DNA from: Massilia sp. Mn16-1_5 | Lineage (GTDB): Bacteria; Pseudomonadota; Gammaproteobacteria; Burkholderiales; Burkholderiaceae_D | Direction of reading: 5' to 3' | Assembly (NCBI RefSeq): GCF_004798585.1 | Contig: NZ_PPXQ01000010.1 | Coordinates: 1 to 64,000, forward strand | DNA length: 64,000 bases | Program-made: the position numbers and the translations under genes | Notes under the pieces: generated by a model | The model's input: only the letters and a program-made list of their open reading frames with translations | The model's database searches: none | Told to the model about the DNA's origin: nothing | In this document: in pieces, positions 61,869 to 64,000 of the stretch | How positions within the stretch are numbered: the stretch's first letter is position 1 | Layout of the letters: the number at the start of each line of letters is the position of its first letter

Positions 61869-64000
61869 ATGCAAAATACCCTGCTGCTCGTCGACGGTTC
61901 CAGCTACCTCTATCGCGCCTTCCACGCCTTGCCTGACCTGCGTGGCCCCGACGGCCACCCGACCGGTGCGATGCACGGCATGGTCAACATGCTGCGTCGC
62001 CTGCGCGCCGATTACCCGGCCGCCTACATCGCCTGCGTCTTCGATGCGAAAGGTAAAACCTTCCGTGACGATATGTACCCAGAGTACAAGGCGACGCGCG
62101 CCTCGATGCCGCCCGATCTTTCCAAGCAGATCGAGCCCATCCACGAGGTGGTGCGCCACATGGGCTGGCCGATCCTGATGGTCGAAGGGGTGGAAGCGGA
62201 CGACGTGATCGGCACCCTGGCCGTGCAGGCCGCCGCCAAGGGCATGAACACCATCGTCTCGACCGGCGACAAGGACCTGGCGCAGCTGGTCAACGACAAG
62301 GTCATGCTCATCAATACGATGAGCAACGAAAAGCTCGACGAAGCCGGCGTGCTGACCAAGTTCGGCGTGCCGCCGAACCGCATCATCGATTACCTCACGC
62401 TGATCGGCGACACCGTCGACAACGTGCCGGGCGTGAACAAGTGCGGCCCGAAGACGGCCCTGAAGTGGCTTGCATTGCACGGCTCGCTCGACGGCGTGAT
62501 CGAAAACGCGCACAGCATCACCGGCGCCGTCGGCGAAAACCTGCGCTCGGCCCTGGAATGGCTGCCGCGCGGGCGCGAACTGATCACGGTAAAAACCGAC
62601 TGCGACCTGATGGGCCACGTGGTCTCGATCGAGGAAACCCTGGTCGCGCGTCCGGAAGACACCGATGCCCTGCGCGACTTCTTCCAGCGCTACGGCTTTA
62701 AAACCATGCTGCGCGAATTGACGCAAAGCGCGGGCGCAGCGACCATTGGCCAAGTTCTGAATTCACCGGAAGGGTCCCAGGACACGCTGCCGGGCATGCC
62801 GATCATCAAGGGCGACTACGAACTGGTGACGACCTGGGAGCAGCTCGACAAGTGGCTGGCGCTGGTGGAGGCCGCCGAACTGACTTCGGTCGATACCGAA
62901 ACGACCTCGCTCGACCCGATGACCGCGCAGATGGTCGGCATCTCGCTGTCGGTCGAAGCGGGCAAGGGCGCCTACATCCCGGTCGCGCACCGCTACGCCG
63001 GCGTGCCCGAGCAGCTGCCGCGCGAAGAGGTGCTGGAGCGCATGCGCGGCTGGCTGGAAAACCCGGACAAGCCAAAGCTGGGCCAGAACCTGAAGTACGA
63101 CATGCACATCTTTAACAACCATGGGGTCACGTTAAAGGGCATCGTGCACGACACGCTGCTGCAGTCCTACGTGTTCGAATCGCACAAGCCGCACGACATG
63201 GACACCATGGCGATGCGCCACCTCGGCTACACGACAATTCCCTTCGTCGACGTCTGCGGCAAGGGCGCCAACATGATCTGCTTCGACCAGGTGGAGCTGA
63301 ACCGCGCGACCGAATACGCGGCCGAGGATTCCGACATCACCCTGCGCCTGCACCAGACCATGCTGCCGCACGTCCAGGCCGACAAGGGCCTGGAATTCAT
63401 TTATAAAAACATCGAGCTGCCGACCCAGATCGTGCTGCAGAAGATCGAGCGCAACGGCGTGCTGATCGACGCGGCCAAGCTGGAAGCGCAGTCGCGCGAA
63501 ATCGGCGCGCGCCTCGTCGAACTCGAAGCCCAGGCCTATGAAATGGCCGGCGGTCCCTTCAACCTCGGTTCGCCCAAGCAGATCGGCGAGATCTTTTTTG
63601 TGAAGCTCGGCCTGCCGGTCATCAAGAAGACCGCCACCGGCGCACCGTCGACCGACGAAGAAGTGCTGCAAAAGCTGGCCGAGGACTTCCCGCTGCCGAA
63701 AGTGCTGCTCGAACACCGCGGCCTGGCCAAGCTGAAGTCGACCTATACCGACAAGCTCCCTAAAATGGTGAACCCGAACACGGGCCGCGTGCACACCAAC
63801 TACGCGCAGGCCGTGGCGATCACCGGTCGCCTGGCCTCGAACGATCCGAACCTCCAGAACATCCCGGTACGTACCGGAGAGGGGCGCCGCATCCGCGAAG
63901 CCTTCGTGGCGCCGCCGGGCAGCGTGATCGTCTCGGCCGACTACTCGCAGATCGAGCTGCGCATCATGGCCCATATCTCGGGCGACGAAGCGATGCTGCG
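61869..64000 (+). CDS. polA: DNA polymerase I, cut by the window end
   Basis: 710 codons visible of about 930. The 5' nuclease domain (1-265) begins NTLLLVDGSSYLYRAFHAL and has VEADDVIGTLA and GDTVDNVPGV. The 3'-5' exonuclease has Asp342 and Glu344 in SVDTETTSLD, so proofreading looks intact. The polymerase part starts near 515 and contains ASNDPNLQNIPVRTGEGRRIREAF and SADYSQIELRIMA, where the window stops. It fills gaps in repair and replication. Confidence 0.97.
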   Translation, partial: MQNTLLLVDGSSYLYRAFHALPDLRGPDGHPTGAMHGMVNMLRRLRADYPAAYIACVFDAKGKTFRDDMYPEYKATRASMPPDLSKQIEPIHEVVRHMGWPILMVEGVEADDVIGTLAVQAAAKGMNTIVSTGDKDLAQLVNDKVMLINTMSNEKLDEAGVLTKFGVPPNRIIDYLTLIGDTVDNVPGVNKCGPKTALKWLALHGSLDGVIENAHSITGAVGENLRSALEWLPRGRELITVKTDCDLMGHVVSIEETLVARPEDTDALRDFFQRYGFKTMLRELTQSAGAATIGQVLNSPEGSQDTLPGMPIIKGDYELVTTWEQLDKWLALVEAAELTSVDTETTSLDPMTAQMVGISLSVEAGKGAYIPVAHRYAGVPEQLPREEVLERMRGWLENPDKPKLGQNLKYDMHIFNNHGVTLKGIVHDTLLQSYVFESHKPHDMDTMAMRHLGYTTIPFVDVCGKGANMICFDQVELNRATEYAAEDSDITLRLHQTMLPHVQADKGLEFIYKNIELPTQIVLQKIERNGVLIDAAKLEAQSREIGARLVELEAQAYEMAGGPFNLGSPKQIGEIFFVKLGLPVIKKTATGAPSTDEEVLQKLAEDFPLPKVLLEHRGLAKLKSTYTDKLPKMVNPNTGRVHTNYAQAVAITGRLASNDPNLQNIPVRTGEGRRIREAFVAPPGSVIVSADYSQIELRIMAHISGDEAML

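Overview
The window is high-GC chromosomal DNA from a betaproteobacterium, most likely of the family Oxalobacteraceae (Massilia, Telluria or Duganella type). This is inferred from gene order (dusB-fis-purH, ruvCAB, a BPSS1780-family membrane gene beside a choline-kinase-like thrB, uvrD, polA), from the protein sequences, and from scattered GTAGGGTGGGC-type extragenic palindromes. No rRNA, tRNA or CRISPR array was seen.

Layout. 0-16 kb is mostly core: the tail of a probable IS4-type transposase, an NTF2-like secreted protein, a MerR regulator, argC, a bactofilin, erpA, anmK, an M23 murein hydrolase, tyrS-dtd, a PEBP-like protein, a histidine phosphatase, dusB-fis, purH, ruvC-ruvA-ruvB, a YaiI-family gene and an MgtC-like gene. 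16.4-19.2 kb is an A/T-richer cassette of three overlapping genes (membrane protein, basic protein, two-module protein) that I cannot assign to any family. It is the best candidate here for an undescribed system. 19.3-24.1 kb holds small accessory genes (DUF6265, SMR transporter, DUF2147, VOC) and valS.

24.1-26.0 kb holds a lone TnpB (RNA-guided nuclease of IS200/IS605 type, all catalytic residues intact) with no TnpA, inserted between valS and a small conserved gene. 26.0-30.5 kb is a thiamine operon, thiC-thiS-thiG-thiD-thiE, behind a TPP riboswitch; no thiO lies in it. cheW follows.

31.2-42.9 kb is a potassium block: a two-TM channel with an unusual filter, the Kup transporter and, convergent to it, a complete kdp operon (a 30-aa membrane peptide, kdpF, A, B, C, D, E) preceded by a TorF-type porin. 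Next comes a ParA-like protein whose Walker A motif has been replaced, then a secreted S8 protease and, divergent from it, glutathione-dependent formaldehyde dehydrogenase. The gap between those two is very rich in the palindrome TGCA. 46.9-56.5 kb is mainly envelope and secreted proteins: a methionine-heptad protein, a DUF885 hydrolase, a TonB-dependent receptor with a Gly/Pro/Met tail, YnfA, a YCII protein, a lipoprotein, an M13 peptidase and an SRPBCC protein. 56.9-64.0 kb returns to core genes: uvrD, a BPSS1780 protein, thrB, a DUF2782 protein and the first 710 codons of polA, cut by the window end.
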